A DNA stretch of 64,000 bases from Cherax quadricarinatus (taxonomy: Eukaryota; Arthropoda; Malacostraca; Decapoda; Parastacidae). Positions within the stretch are counted from its first letter, which is position 1. Each line of letters starts with the position of its first letter. The translations under genes and the position numbers were made by a program. Below the pieces are notes generated by a model. It did no database searches. It had not been told where the DNA came from and was given only the letters and a program-made list of their open reading frames with translations. The DNA lies in NCBI RefSeq assembly GCF_038502225.1, contig NC_091325.1:28114380-28178379 (forward strand), written 5' to 3'. Below, one piece after another: positions 46,774 to 56,993 of the stretch.

Positions 46774-49700
46774 TTATTTTTTATTTTATTAGCACACTGG
46801 CCGAATCCCACCAAGGCAGGGTGGCCCGAAAAAGAAAAACTTTCACCATCATTCACTCCATCACTGTCTTGCCAGAAGGGTGCTTTACACTACAGTTTTT
46901 AAACTGTAACATTAACACCCCTCCTTCACAGTGCAGGCACTGTACTTCCCATCTCCAGGACTCAAGTCCAGCCTTCCAATTTCCCTGAACCCCTTTATAA
47001 ATGTTACTTTGCTCACACTCCAACAGCACGTCAAGTATTAAAAACCATTTGTCTCCATTCACTCCTATCAAACACACTCACCCATGCCCGCTGGAAGTCC
47101 AAGCCCCTCTCACACAAAACCTCCTTTACCCCCTCCCTCCAAGTTTTCCTAGGCCGACCCCTACCCGGCCTTCCTTCCACTACAGACTGATACACTCTTG
47201 AAGTCATTCTGTTTCGCTCCATTCTCTCTACATGTCCGAACCACCTCAACAACCCTTCCTCAGCCCTCTGGACAACAGTTTTGGTAATCCTGCCCCATCC
47301 TCCTAACTTCCAAACTACGAATTCTCTGCATTATATTCGCGCCACACATTGCCCTCAGACATGACATCACTGCCTCCAGCCTTCTCCTCGCTGCAACATT
47401 CATCACCCATGCTTCACACCCATATAAGAGCATTTGTAAAACTATACTCTCATACATTCCCCTCTTTGCCTCCAAGGACAAAGTTCTTTGTCTCCACAGA
47501 CTCCTAAGTGCACCGCTCACCCTTTTCCCCTCCTCAATTCTATGATTCACCTCATCTTTCGTAGACCCATCCACTGACACGTCCATTCCCAAATATCTGA
47601 ATACATTCACCTCCTCCATACTCTCTCCCTCCAATCTGATATCCAATCTTTCATCACCTAATCTTTTTGTTATCCTCATTACCTTACTCTTTCCTGTATT
47701 CACTTTTAATTTTCTTCTTTTACATACCCTACCAAATTCATCCACCAACCTCTGCAACTTCTCTTCAGAATCTCCCAAGAGCACAGTGTCATTAGCAAAG
47801 AGCAACTGTGACAACTCCCACTTTATGTGTGATTCTTTATCTTTTAACTCCACGCCTCTTGCCAAAGACCCTCGTATTTACTTCTTTTACAACCCCATCT
47901 ATATATATATTAAACAACCATGGTGACATCACACATCTTTGTGTAAGGCCTACTTTTACTGGGAAATAATCTCCCTCTTTCCTACATACTCTAACTTGAG
48001 CCTCACTATCCTCGTTAAAAACTCTTCACTGCTTTCAGTAACCTACCTCCTATACCATACACCTGCAATATCTGCCACATTGCCCCCCTATCCACCCTGT
48101 CATACGCCTTTTCCAAATCCATAAATGCCACAAAAACCTCTTTAGCCTTATCTATATATACACTGTATACACCTGGTCCACACACCCCCTACCTTTCCTA
48201 AAGCCTCCTTGTTCATCTGCTATCCTATTCTCCATCTTACTCTTAATTCTTTCAATAATAACTCTACCATACACTTTACCAGGTATACTCAACAGACTTA
48301 TCCCCCTATAATTTTTGCACTCTCTTTTGTCCCCTTTGCCTTTATACAAAGGAACTATGCATGCTCTCTGCCAATCCCTAGGTACCTTACCCTCTTCCAT
48401 ACATTTATTAAATAATAGCACCAACCACTCCAAAACTATATCCCCACCTGCTTTTAACATTTCTATATTTATCCCATCAATCCCGGCTGCCTTACCCCCT
48501 TTCATTTTACCCACTGCCTCACGAACTTCCCCCACACTCACCACTGGCTCTTCCTCACTCCTACAAGATGTTATTCCTCCTTACCCTATACATTAAATCA
48601 CAGCTTCCCTATCTTCATCAACATTTAACAATTCATCAAAATATTCCCTCCATCTTCCCAATACCTCTAACTCTCCATTTAATAACTCTCCTCTCCTATT
48701 TTTAACTGACAAATCCATTTGTTCTCAAGGCTTCCTCAACTTGTTAATCTCACTCCAAAACTTTTTCTTATTTTCAACAAAATTTGTTGATAACATCTCA
48801 CCCACTCTCTCATTTGCTCTCCTTTTACCTTGCTTCACCACTCTCTTAACCTCTCTCTTTTTCTCCATATACTCTTCCCTCCTTGCATCACTTCTACTTT
48901 GTAAAAACTTCTCATATGTTAACTTTTTCTCCCTTACTACTCTCTTTACATCATCATTCCCCCAATCGCTCCTCTTCCCTCCCGCACCCAGTTTCCTGTA
49001 ACCACAAACTTCTGCTGAACACTAACACTACATTTTTAAACCTACGCCATACCTCTTCGACCCCATTGCCTATGCTCTCATTAGCCCATCTATCCTCCAA
49101 TAGCTGTTTATATCTTACCCTAACTGCCTCCTCTTTTAGTTTATAAACCTTCACCTCTCTCTTCCCTGATGCTTCTTTTCTCCTTGTATCCCATCTACCT
49201 TTTACTCTCAGTGTAGCTACAACTAAAAAGTGATCTGATATATCTGTGGCCCCTCTATAAACATGTACATCCTGAAGTCTACTCAACAGTCTTTTATCTA
49301 CTAATACATAATCGAACAAACTACTGTCATTTCGCCCTACATCATATCTTGTATACTTATTTATCCTCTTTTTCTTAAAATATGTATTACCTATAACTAA
49401 ACCCCTTTCTATACAAAGTTCAATCAAAGGGCTTCCATTATCATTTACACCTGGCACCCCAAACTTACCTACCACACCCTCTCTAAAAGTTTCTCATACT
49501 TCAGCATTCAGGTCCCCTACCACAATTACTCTCTCACTTGGTTCAAAGGTTCCTATACATTCACTTAACATCTCCCAAAATCTCTCTCTCTCCTCTACAT
49601 TCCTCTCTTCTCCAGGTGCACACACGCTTATTATGACCCACTTTTCGCATCCAACCTTTACTTTAATCCACATAATCCTTGAATTTACACATTCATATTC

Positions 49701-50341
49701 TCTTTCCTCCTTCCATAACTGATCCTTCAACATTACTGCTACCCCTTCCTTTGCTTTAACTCTCTCAGATACTCCAGATTTAATCCCATTTATTTCCCCC
49801 CCACTTAAACTCCCCTACCCCTTTCAGCTTTGTTTTGCTTAGGGCCAGGACATCCAACTTCTTTTCATTCATAACAACAGCAATCATCAGTTTCTTGTCA
49901 TCCGCACTACATCCACACACATTCAAGCATCCCAGTTTTATAAAGTTTTTCTTCCCATTTTTTAGTAAATGTTTACAGGAGAAGGGGTTACTAGCCCATT
50001 GCTCCCGGCATTTTAGTCGCCTCATACGACACGCATGGCTTAAGGAGGAAAGATTCTTTTCCACTTCCCCATGGACAATAGACGAAAATAAAGAAGAACA
50101 AGAGCTATTTAGAAAAAGGAGAAAAACCTAGATGTATGTATATATATATGCATGTGCGTGTCTGTGAAGTGTGACCAAAGTGTAAGTAGGAGTAGCAAGA
50201 TATCCCTGTTATCTAGCGTGTTTATGAGACAGAAAGAGACACCAGCAATCCTTCCAACAGTTACAGCTTTCTGTTTCACAGTCATCTGGCAGGACGGTAG
50301 TACTTCCCTGGGTGGTTGCTGTCTACCAACTTACTACCTAC
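46774..50341 (-). mobile_element. RTE-type LINE, apparently full length, inserted in gypsy integrase
   Basis: Bounded by ATTATACCT on both sides (46765-46773 and 50342-50350), a 9-bp target duplication. The minus-strand 5' end GTAGGTAGTAAGTTGGTAG lies directly at the boundary and the 3' end CTAATAAAATAAAAAATAAA at the other, so both termini are present. About 3.57 kb with an endonuclease and RT in order. Several frame breaks make it inactive. I recall both termini as those of an abundant decapod repeat, unverified. Confidence 0.85.
47031..50064 (-). pseudogene. RTE-type ORF: APE endonuclease and reverse transcriptase (broken)
   Basis: Endonuclease pieces: LGCLNVCGCSADDKKLM, LDVLALSKTKLKG (catalytic Glu of the ETK motif is lost, SKTK), VISVCAPGEERNVEE, VVGDLNAEV and DYVLVDKRLLSRLQDVHVY with ISDHFLV (SDH). 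RT pieces: AAGIDGINIEMLKAGG, NYRGISLLSIPGKVYGRVII, QGGFRKGRGCVDQVYT, and LLFANDTVLLGDSEEKL, where FADD has become FAND. C-terminal block WFGHVERMERNRM with GRPGRGRPRKTW is characteristic of RTE-like proteins. Non-functional. Confidence 0.85.
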
Positions 50342-50946
50342 ATTATACCTAACCTAGTTAATGCTTCCCTAAATGCTTTGGCAGTGAACTTAGTATCTTG
50401 ATCACTTTGAATAGATTTAGGAATGCCAAAACAAGAAATAAATCTGGTTAAAACTTTGAGAATAGCTTTAGTATTAATACTGCGCATGGGAATTGTTTCA
50501 GTGTATCTAGTTACTCTATCAATAATGGTAAATAAATCCTGATTTCCAGACTTTGACCTAGGTAGTGGACCTACACAGTCTATGATTAATTCTGCAAAAG
50601 GTTCTCCATCAGCAGGTATAGGGTGGAGAGGTGCTGGTTCAATAGAATGTCCAGGTTTCCCTACTTGCTGACATTCTCGGCAACATCGGTTATGATTCAT
50701 CACATCCTGCTTTATTTTTGGCCAATAAATTTTTTTTGTGATTCTATATAATGTTTAAGTAATTCCTAAGTGACCTCCTAATGAAGTATTATGAGCTATA
50801 TTCAATATTTGAGGCCTAAACTTTGTTGGAACTACTAACCTGTCTGACAGTTGCCGGCCCTCTATCTTCTTACCAGTCTCAGTGCAGAACAAATAGTCGT
50901 TTTTAAGTTTATACTTGACCGGATGATCCGAAAAGGATTTACCCAT
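50342..50946 (-). pseudogene. Gypsy integrase, zinc finger and catalytic core N-terminal part
   Basis: LVVPTKFRPQILNIAHNTSLGGHLGIT gives the His-His half of the HHCC finger, and NRCCRECQQVGKPGH the Cys-Cys half after a frameshift near 50750. The core has FAELIIDCVGPLPRSKSG (first Asp), SIQSDQDTKFT (second Asp) and stops at RLGIM where the RTE element entered. Joined to 46773 the frame reads on as GIIHNLST. Confidence 0.88.
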
Positions 50947-50981
50947 GGCTGCCTGAAAAGCGAAATTTAAAGAAGGGTCCC

Positions 50982-51640
50982 TTATTGTTCCTCCCGGAAG
51001 GACAGTCCCTCGGGCATGAAAACACAGATATCTGGCAACCCTGCAACCTTGGAATATGAAGGCTTGATCTGGGTCTGTTCATTTGATCTACGAGGCCCTG
51101 GCCAGTTTTCCTCGTAAAACAAATAGGCTATTCCTAGATCGGAGTCGTCCAAGGATAAGTCAACATTCTCGCCAGACAACCCTTGGGATGTTGCCCGAGT
51201 TATGGCCAACACCGGAGAAAAATTAATAATTATGGGTTCAGGACATACATTAACCGGGGTAATGTTATTACCCAGTAATAACATGGCATATTTCATGGGG
51301 AATCCCTCGGATACACCCAGTCAAGTATCCAGTGTAATATTTGTACTGTACATAAATTCTATGCAAGGGGACAGAATATACAGCCCCTCCAAATGCTTCA
51401 AGCAAAACAGAGGAGTTTAATGCTGTTTCAGTTTTACCAGTTCCTCTTCTAATCTCTGTATCTTAGCCTCTGCTGTTCTGACAGGCATCTCCCCCTTCTT
51501 GGTTTCTGCATCTGTCCTCTCCTCCATTCTCATGCTAAGCTTTTTTAGCATCTTTCCCCACTCATGTTCCCTTTTCATGAGCTTTGCTGCCTAATCTTCC
51601 TTCGCAGGCTCATCTTGCATTACCCTGATTTTCCTTCCTG
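50982..51640 (-). pseudogene. Gypsy Gag remnant and protease/linker region
   Basis: A coiled-coil-like stretch EWGKMLKKLSMRMEERTDA with AKIQRLEEELVKLKQ (51600-51425) ends at a stop. The next part reads MKYAMLLLGNNITPVNVCPE and SPVLAITRATSQG, which resembles the end of an aspartic protease (LLGND-type) followed by the linker to integrase. The active-site DTG may be present just upstream (DTGYLTG at about 51330) in another frame. Low certainty on limits. Confidence 0.55.
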
Positions 51641-51719
51641 CTCTCTGGCACCCCATTTTGTTGTTTTGGTTGCCACAGAAAGAAAAACGTATGTAATTCT
51701 GTATGTTTGTTTTGTGGTG

Positions 51720-51981
51720 TGTTTGTCCGAGTGTGGGGGGGGCGACGGGGGGGAGAGGAGGAAGCTATCGATGTGAGAGCGGGGGGGGAAGGGGGAATGA
51801 CGAGAGAGGAGGAGGGAGAACCATAGGAGGAGAGAGAATGGGAGAGGGAGAGGGGGAAAGAGGGAGAGAATGGTGAGAAGGAGGGTGAAAGAGAGAGAGG
51901 GGGCATCAGGGAGATAGGTGGGGGAGGGTGTGAGGGGGAGAGAGTGTGTGTGTCTGTATATGTATGAATGTGTGGGTATAA

Positions 51982-52064
<83 letters not shown>
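51720..52064. repeat. Purine-rich tract and (TG)n microsatellite
   Basis: G/A-rich repeats (GGGAGAGGGAGAGGGGG type) at 51720-51960 lead into about 41 TG units at 51983-52064. LINE K's 3' end abuts the TG tract. Minus-strand His-Thr frames are artefacts. Confidence 0.95.
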
Positions 52065-52067
<3 letters not shown>

Positions 52068-52290
52068 CTGTACTCACCTAGTTGTGGTTGCAGGGGTCTA
52101 TTCATAGCTCCTGTCCCCGCCTCTTCACTGGCCGCTACTGGATTACTCTCCCTGCACAATGAGCTTTATCATACCTCTGCTTAAAGATATGTATGGATCC
52201 TGCCTCCACTACATTGCTTTTGTAGATGAATGGTTCAGAGAACCGACATGTTGATAAATTAGACACATATGCAACTCTTGGGTATCTTTA

Positions 52291-52330
52291 TTGAGGAAAC
52301 GTTTCGCCACACAGTGGCTTCATCAGTCCA
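52291..52330 (-). ncRNA. Hammerhead-like motif, family 1, unit 1
   Basis: Stem I GGA, core CUGAUGA, extra A, stem II GCCAC-UGU-GUGGC, GAAA, ACGU, U at the cleavage position, stem I partner UCC. Outer pairing UUG/CAA after an internal loop. All core positions match the consensus. Confidence 0.75.
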
Positions 52331-52661
52331 TACAAAGGAGAATCTTGAAGAACAGGAGGAGAATGAGGTAATCAGTCCCTCAACCTTGAGTCGATGTGGT
52401 CAGTCCATCAATATTGAATAGAATACGGCATACGTGCTGAGAAGGAGCTTATAAACCGTTGGCAGGAGAGGTGCAGAAGTCATAGGTCGTGTAACATTTG
52501 TTCAATGTTGAAGTAGGTCGTGCCCAAGAATTAGGCAAGCGAAGAATTCCCAAGTATTAAGATCCCAAGAAGTTGCAGTGTCTGACAGGTTTGTAGATGA
52601 ATGGTTCAGAGAACCGACATGTTGATAAATTAGACACATATGCAACTCTTGGGTATCTTTA

Positions 52662-52701
52662 TTGAGGAAACGTTTCGCCACACAGTGGTTTCATCAGTCC
52701 A
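52662..52701 (-). ncRNA. Hammerhead-like motif, family 1, unit 2 (stem II mutation)
   Basis: As unit 1, but the first stem II base is A instead of G (AACCACUGUGUGGC), losing one pair next to the core. Confidence 0.7.
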
Positions 52702-53007
52702 TACAAAGGAGAATCTTGAAGAACAGGAGGAGAATGAGGTAATCAGTCCCTCAACCTTGAGTCGATGTGGTCAGTCCATCAATCTTGAATAGAATACGGC
52801 ATACGTGCTGAGAAGGAGCTTATAAACCGTTGGCAGGAGAGGTGCAGAAGTCATAGGTCGTGTAACATTTGTTCAATGTTGAAGTAGGTCGTGCCCAAGA
52901 ATTAGGCAAGCGAAGAATTCCCAAGTATTAAGATCCCAAGAAGTTGCAGAGTCTGACAGGTTTGTAGATTGATAAATTAGACACATGCAACTCTTGGGTA
53001 TCTTTAT

Positions 53008-53047
53008 TGAGGAAACGTTTTGCCACACAGTGGCTTCATCAGTCCAT
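53008..53047 (-). ncRNA. Hammerhead-like motif, family 1, unit 3 (core mutation)
   Basis: GAAA after stem II reads AAAA (GGCAAAAC). G12, the general base of the hammerhead, is lost, so this unit should not cleave. Confidence 0.7.
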
Positions 53048-53430
53048 ACAAAGGAGAATCTTGAAGAACAGGAGGAGAATGAGGTAATCAGTCCCTCAAC
53101 CTTGAGTCGATGTGGTCAGTCCATCAATCTTGAATAGAATACGGCATACGTGCTGAGAAGGAGCTTATAAACCGTTGGCAGGAGAGGTGCAGAAGTCATA
53201 GGTCGTGTAACATTTGTTCAATGTTGAAGTAGGTCGTGCCCAAGAATTAGGTAAGCGAAGAATTCCCAAGTATTAAGATCCCAAGAAGTTGCAGTGTCTG
53301 ACAGGTTTGTAGATTGATAAATTAGACACATATGCAACTCTTCTATTCAAGATTGATGGACTGACCACATCGACTCAAGGTTGAGGGACTGATTACCTCA
53401 TTCTCCTCCTGTTCTTCAAGATTCTCCTCT

Positions 53431-53470
53431 GTATGGACTGATGAAGCCACTGTGTGGCGAAACGTTTCCT
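53431..53470 (+). ncRNA. Hammerhead-like motif, family 1, unit 4
   Basis: Consensus core and stem II; upstream CTCTGTATGGA instead of CTTTGTATGGA changes only the outer part of stem I. Confidence 0.75.
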
Positions 53471-53801
53471 CAATAAAGATACCCAAGAGTTGCATATGTG
53501 TCTAATTTATCAACATGTCGGTTCTCTGAACCATTCATCTACAAACCTGTCAGACACTACAACTTCTTGGGATCTTAATACTTGGGAATTCTTCGCTTGC
53601 CTAATTCTTGGGCACGACCTACTTCAACATTGAACAAATGTTACACGACCTATGACTTCTGCACCTCTCCTGCCAACGGTTTATAAGCTCCTTCTCAGCA
53701 CGTATGCCGTATTCTATTCAAGACTGATGGACTGACCACATCGACTCAAGGTTGAGGGACTGATTACCTCATTCTCCTCCTGTTCTTCAAGATTCTCCTT
53801 T

Positions 53802-53841
53802 GTATGGACTGATGAAGCCACTGTGTGGCGAAACGTTTCCT
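53802..53841 (+). ncRNA. Hammerhead-like motif, family 1, unit 5
   Basis: Consensus copy, 371 bp from units 4 and 6. Two consecutive units with intact motifs would release a 371-nt monomer. Confidence 0.75.
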
Positions 53842-54172
53842 CAATAAAGATACCCAAGAGTTGCATATGTGTCTAATTTATCAACATGTCGGTTCTCTGA
53901 ACCATTCATCTACAAACCTGTCAGACACTGCAACTTCTTGGGATCTTAATACTTGGGAATTCTTCGCTTGCCTAATTCTTGGGCACGACCTACTTCAACA
54001 TTGAACAAATGTTACACGACCTATGACTTCTGCACCTCTCCTGCCAACGGTTTATAAGCTCCTTCTCAGCACGTATGCCGTATTCTATTCAAGATTGATG
54101 GACTGACCACATCGACTCAAGGTTGAGGGACTGATTACCTCATTCTCCTCCTGTTCTTCAAGATTCTCCTTT

Positions 54173-54212
54173 GTATGGACTGATGAAGCCACTGTGTGGC
54201 GAAACGTTTCCT
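54173..54212 (+). ncRNA. Hammerhead-like motif, family 1, unit 6
   Basis: Consensus copy. Confidence 0.75.
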
Positions 54213-54543
54213 CAATAAAGATACCCAAGAGTTGCATATGTGTCTAATTTATCAACATGTCGGTTCTCTGAACCATTCATCTACAAACCTGTCAGACACT
54301 GCAACTTCTTGGGATCTTAATACTTGGGAATTCTTCGCTTGCCTAATTCTTGGGCACGACCTACTTCAACATTGAACAAATGTTACACGACCTATGACTT
54401 CTGCACCTCTCCTGCCAACGGTTTATAAGCTCCTTCTCAGCACGTATGCCGTATTCTATTCAAGATTGATGGACTGACCACATCGACTCAAGGTTGAGGG
54501 ACTGATTACCTCATTCTCCTCCTGTTCTTCAAGATTCTCCTTT

Positions 54544-54583
54544 GTATGGACTGATGAAGCCACTGTGTGGCGAAACGTTTCCT
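54544..54583 (+). ncRNA. Hammerhead-like motif, family 1, unit 7
   Basis: Consensus copy in the last, 3'-truncated unit. Confidence 0.75.
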
Positions 54584-54639
54584 CAATAAAGATACCCAAG
54601 AGTTGCATATGTGTCTAATTTATCAACTACATTGCTTCC

Positions 54640-56993
54640 CAAACTATTCCACTTCCTGACTACTCTGTGACTGAAGAAATACTTCCTAGCATCCCTGTGA
54701 TTCATCTGTGTCCCATCTCTGGAACATCATGTCTTTGTCCACCTTGTCAATTCCTTTCAGTATTTAATGATCGTTATCATGTCCACCCTATCTCTCCTGT
54801 CCTCCAGTGTCGTCAGGTCGATTTCCTTTAACCTCTCCTCGTAGCTCTGGGACTAGTTTCGTTTCAAACCTTTGCACACTCTGTAGTTTCTTTACGTGCT
54901 TGGCTAGATGTGGGTTCCAAACTGGCGCTGCATAATCCAATATTGGCCTAACATACACAATGTACAGGGTCCTGAACGATTCCTTATTATGAAGGCGTAA
55001 TGCTGTTCTTAGGTTTGCTACGCGCCCATACGATGCAGCATTTATTTGGTTGATGTGCGCCTCAGGAGATGAGCTTGGTGTTATACTCACCCCAAGATCT
55101 TTTTCCTTGAGTGAGGTTTGTAGTCTCTGGCCCCATAGACTGTACTCCATCTGCAATCTTCTTTGCCCTTCCCCAGTCTTCATGACTTTGCACTTGGTGG
55201 GGTTGAACTTTAGGAGCCAATTGCTGGACCAGGTCTGCAGCCTGTCCAGATTCCTTTGTAGTTCTGCCTGGTCCTCGTCCGATTGAATTCTTCTCATCAA
55301 CTTCACATCATCTGCAAACAGGGACACTTCGGAGTCTATCCCTTCCGTCGTGTCGTTCACAAATACCAGAAACAGCACCGGTCCTGGGACTGAACTCCAT
55401 GGAACCCGCTCTTCACAGGCACCCACTCTGACACCTCACCACGTACCATGACTCGCTGCTGTCTTCCTGACAAGTATTCCCTGATCCATTGTAGTCCCTT
55501 CCCTGTTATCCCTGCTTGGTCCTCCAGTTTTTGCATTATTCCCTAGTGTGGAACTGTATCAAACGCATTCTTACAATCCAAGAAAATGCAATCTACCCAC
55601 CCCTCTCTCTCTTGTCTTACTGCTGTCACCCTGTCATGGAACTCCAGTAGAACTGTGACACAGGATTTCCGGTCCCTGAAATCATGTTGGCTGTTGATGA
55701 TAAGCTCATTTCTTTCTAAGTGTTCCACCACTCTTCTCCTGTTAATCTTCTCCATGACTTTGCAAATTATACATATCAGTGACTCTGGTCTATAATTTAG
55801 TTCTTCTTGTCTGTCTCCTTTTTTTAAAAACTGGGACTACATTTGCTGTCTTCCATACCTCAGGTAATCTCCCTGTTTCGTTAGATGTGTTGAATATTGT
55901 TATTAGGGGTACACATAGTGCCTCTACACCCTCTTTCAGGACCCATGGAGAGATTTTATCAGGCCCCTTTGCCTTTGAGGTATCTAGCTCTCTGAGCAAC
56001 CTCTTCGCTTCTACCTCGGTTGTATGTATTGTGTCCAACACTTCGTGGTGTACCCCACCTCTCCATCTTTCTGGAGTCCCTTCTGTCTCCTCTGTAAACA
56101 CTTCTTTGAATCTCTTGTTGAGTACCTCACATACTTCACAGTCCTTTCTTGTGATCTCTCCTCGTTCCTTCCATAGCCTGATTACCTGGGCCTTAAATGT
56201 TGTTTTCCTCCTGATGTGACTGTACAAAAGCTTTAGGTCAGATTAGGCTTCCGCTGCTATGTCATTTTCAAGTTGTCGTTACCTTTGCATACTCATTTCT
56301 GGCTCTACAACTGGTTTCCTTTGTTCTCCTGTGTCCTTTGCCTTCTATACTTCCAATCCCTAACACACTTGGTTTTGGCCTCCCAGTGTCTTTGGGTGAA
56401 CCACGGGCTCATACTGGATTTTTCATTATTTCTGTTACCCTTGGATACAAACCTCTCGTCAGCTTCCTTGCATATTGTTGTCACATATTCCTTGCCAGTT
56501 CTCTGTCCCACTGAACCCTGTTCAGGAAGTTCTTCATTCCTGATTAGACCCCTTCTTGTAGTTTGGCTTCATTCATCTGGCTCATCCTGCTCCCCTCTCC
56601 ACTTGTAACTCTACTGTGTATTCTAATCTTAAAACCACATAATCGCTGGCCCCAAGGGGTCTTTCGTATGTGATGTCCTTAATATCAGCACTACTCAAGG
56701 TGAATACTAAGTCCTGTCTCGCTGGTTCATCCTCTCCTCTCTCTCTGGTAGTGTTGGTACATGAAGTTTTCCAGTACCACCTCCATCATCTTAGCCCTCT
56801 ACGTTTCTTGGCCCGCATGTGGCTCCAAGTTCTCCCAATCGATTTCCTTGTGGATGAAGTCACCCATGATCAGCAGCTTTGCCCTGCTCACATGAGCCCT
56901 TCTTGCCACTTCAGCCAGTGTGTCAACCATCGCTCTATTACTCTCATCATACTCTTGCCTTGGCCTCCTGCAGTTCTGTGGCGGGTTGTACCT
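54640..56993 (-). pseudogene. LINE K ORF2: endonuclease (part) and reverse transcriptase
   Basis: Endonuclease: CRRPRQEYDESNRAMVD, LLIMGDFIHKEIDWENLEP (GDFN changed to GDFI) near 56860, and a degenerate SDY near 56660. Then ERGEITRKDCEVCEVLNKRF, AKGPDKISPWVLKEGVEALC, VWKTANVVPVFKK, the block INRRRVVEHLERNELIINSQ, IFLDCKNAFDTVPH, and FADDVKLMRRIQ near 55310. A C-terminal LDYAAPVWNPHLAKHVKKLQ follows. Stops and shifts throughout. Confidence 0.82.

Larger units (their letters stand above)
44650..51640 (-). mobile_element. Ty3/gypsy-type LTR element, Gmr1-like order (IN before RT), decayed
   Basis: Minus strand, 5' to 3': coiled-coil Gag remnant (51600-51425), protease/linker region (51420-50982), integrase zinc finger and core (50946-50342), [RTE insertion], rest of integrase (46773-46085), RT (46077-45000) and RNase H (45000-44690). 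RNase H is the last domain and no integrase follows. That is the opposite of the usual Ty3/gypsy order and matches the Gmr1 group. LTRs were not identified. Confidence 0.8.
52220..54625. mobile_element. Array of 371-bp hammerhead units, tandem and inverted (retrozyme-like)
   Basis: Minus-oriented units start at 52221, 52592 and 52963 (the third is 346 bp with a 24-bp gap), and a 35-bp fourth stub at 53309. The orientation flips at about 53342. Plus-oriented units start at 53341, 53712, 54083 and 54454, the last cut at 54625. The full period is exactly 371 bp. ACTACATTGCTT flanks both sides (52208-52219, 54626-54637). No protein is encoded. Units contain AATAAAG just after each hammerhead motif. 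Units are nearly identical, so the array is young. Confidence 0.9.
52065..56993 (-). mobile_element. CR1/Jockey-superclade LINE, copy K, with a hammerhead array inside
   Basis: The 3' end on the minus strand is CCACAACTAGGTGAGTACAG next to (CA)n. ORF2 runs from the endonuclease at 56990 to the C-terminal region near 54640, is interrupted by the array 52220-54625, and finishes around 52207-52130. Removing the array and one copy of ACTACATTGCTT restores the sequence. The 5' end is truncated within the endonuclease at 56993, where LINE J's 3' end abuts. Confidence 0.8.

Noticed and set aside
51610..52159. Minus-strand frames with poly(His-Thr)
   Set aside because: Reads through the (TG)n tract and purine-rich tract; no gene evidence.
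52220..54625. 371-bp array as a long perfect palindrome formed by assembly error
   Set aside because: Units differ by private substitutions and a 24-bp gap, and a clean 12-bp target duplication flanks the whole, so a real insertion is more likely. Long reads would still be worthwhile.
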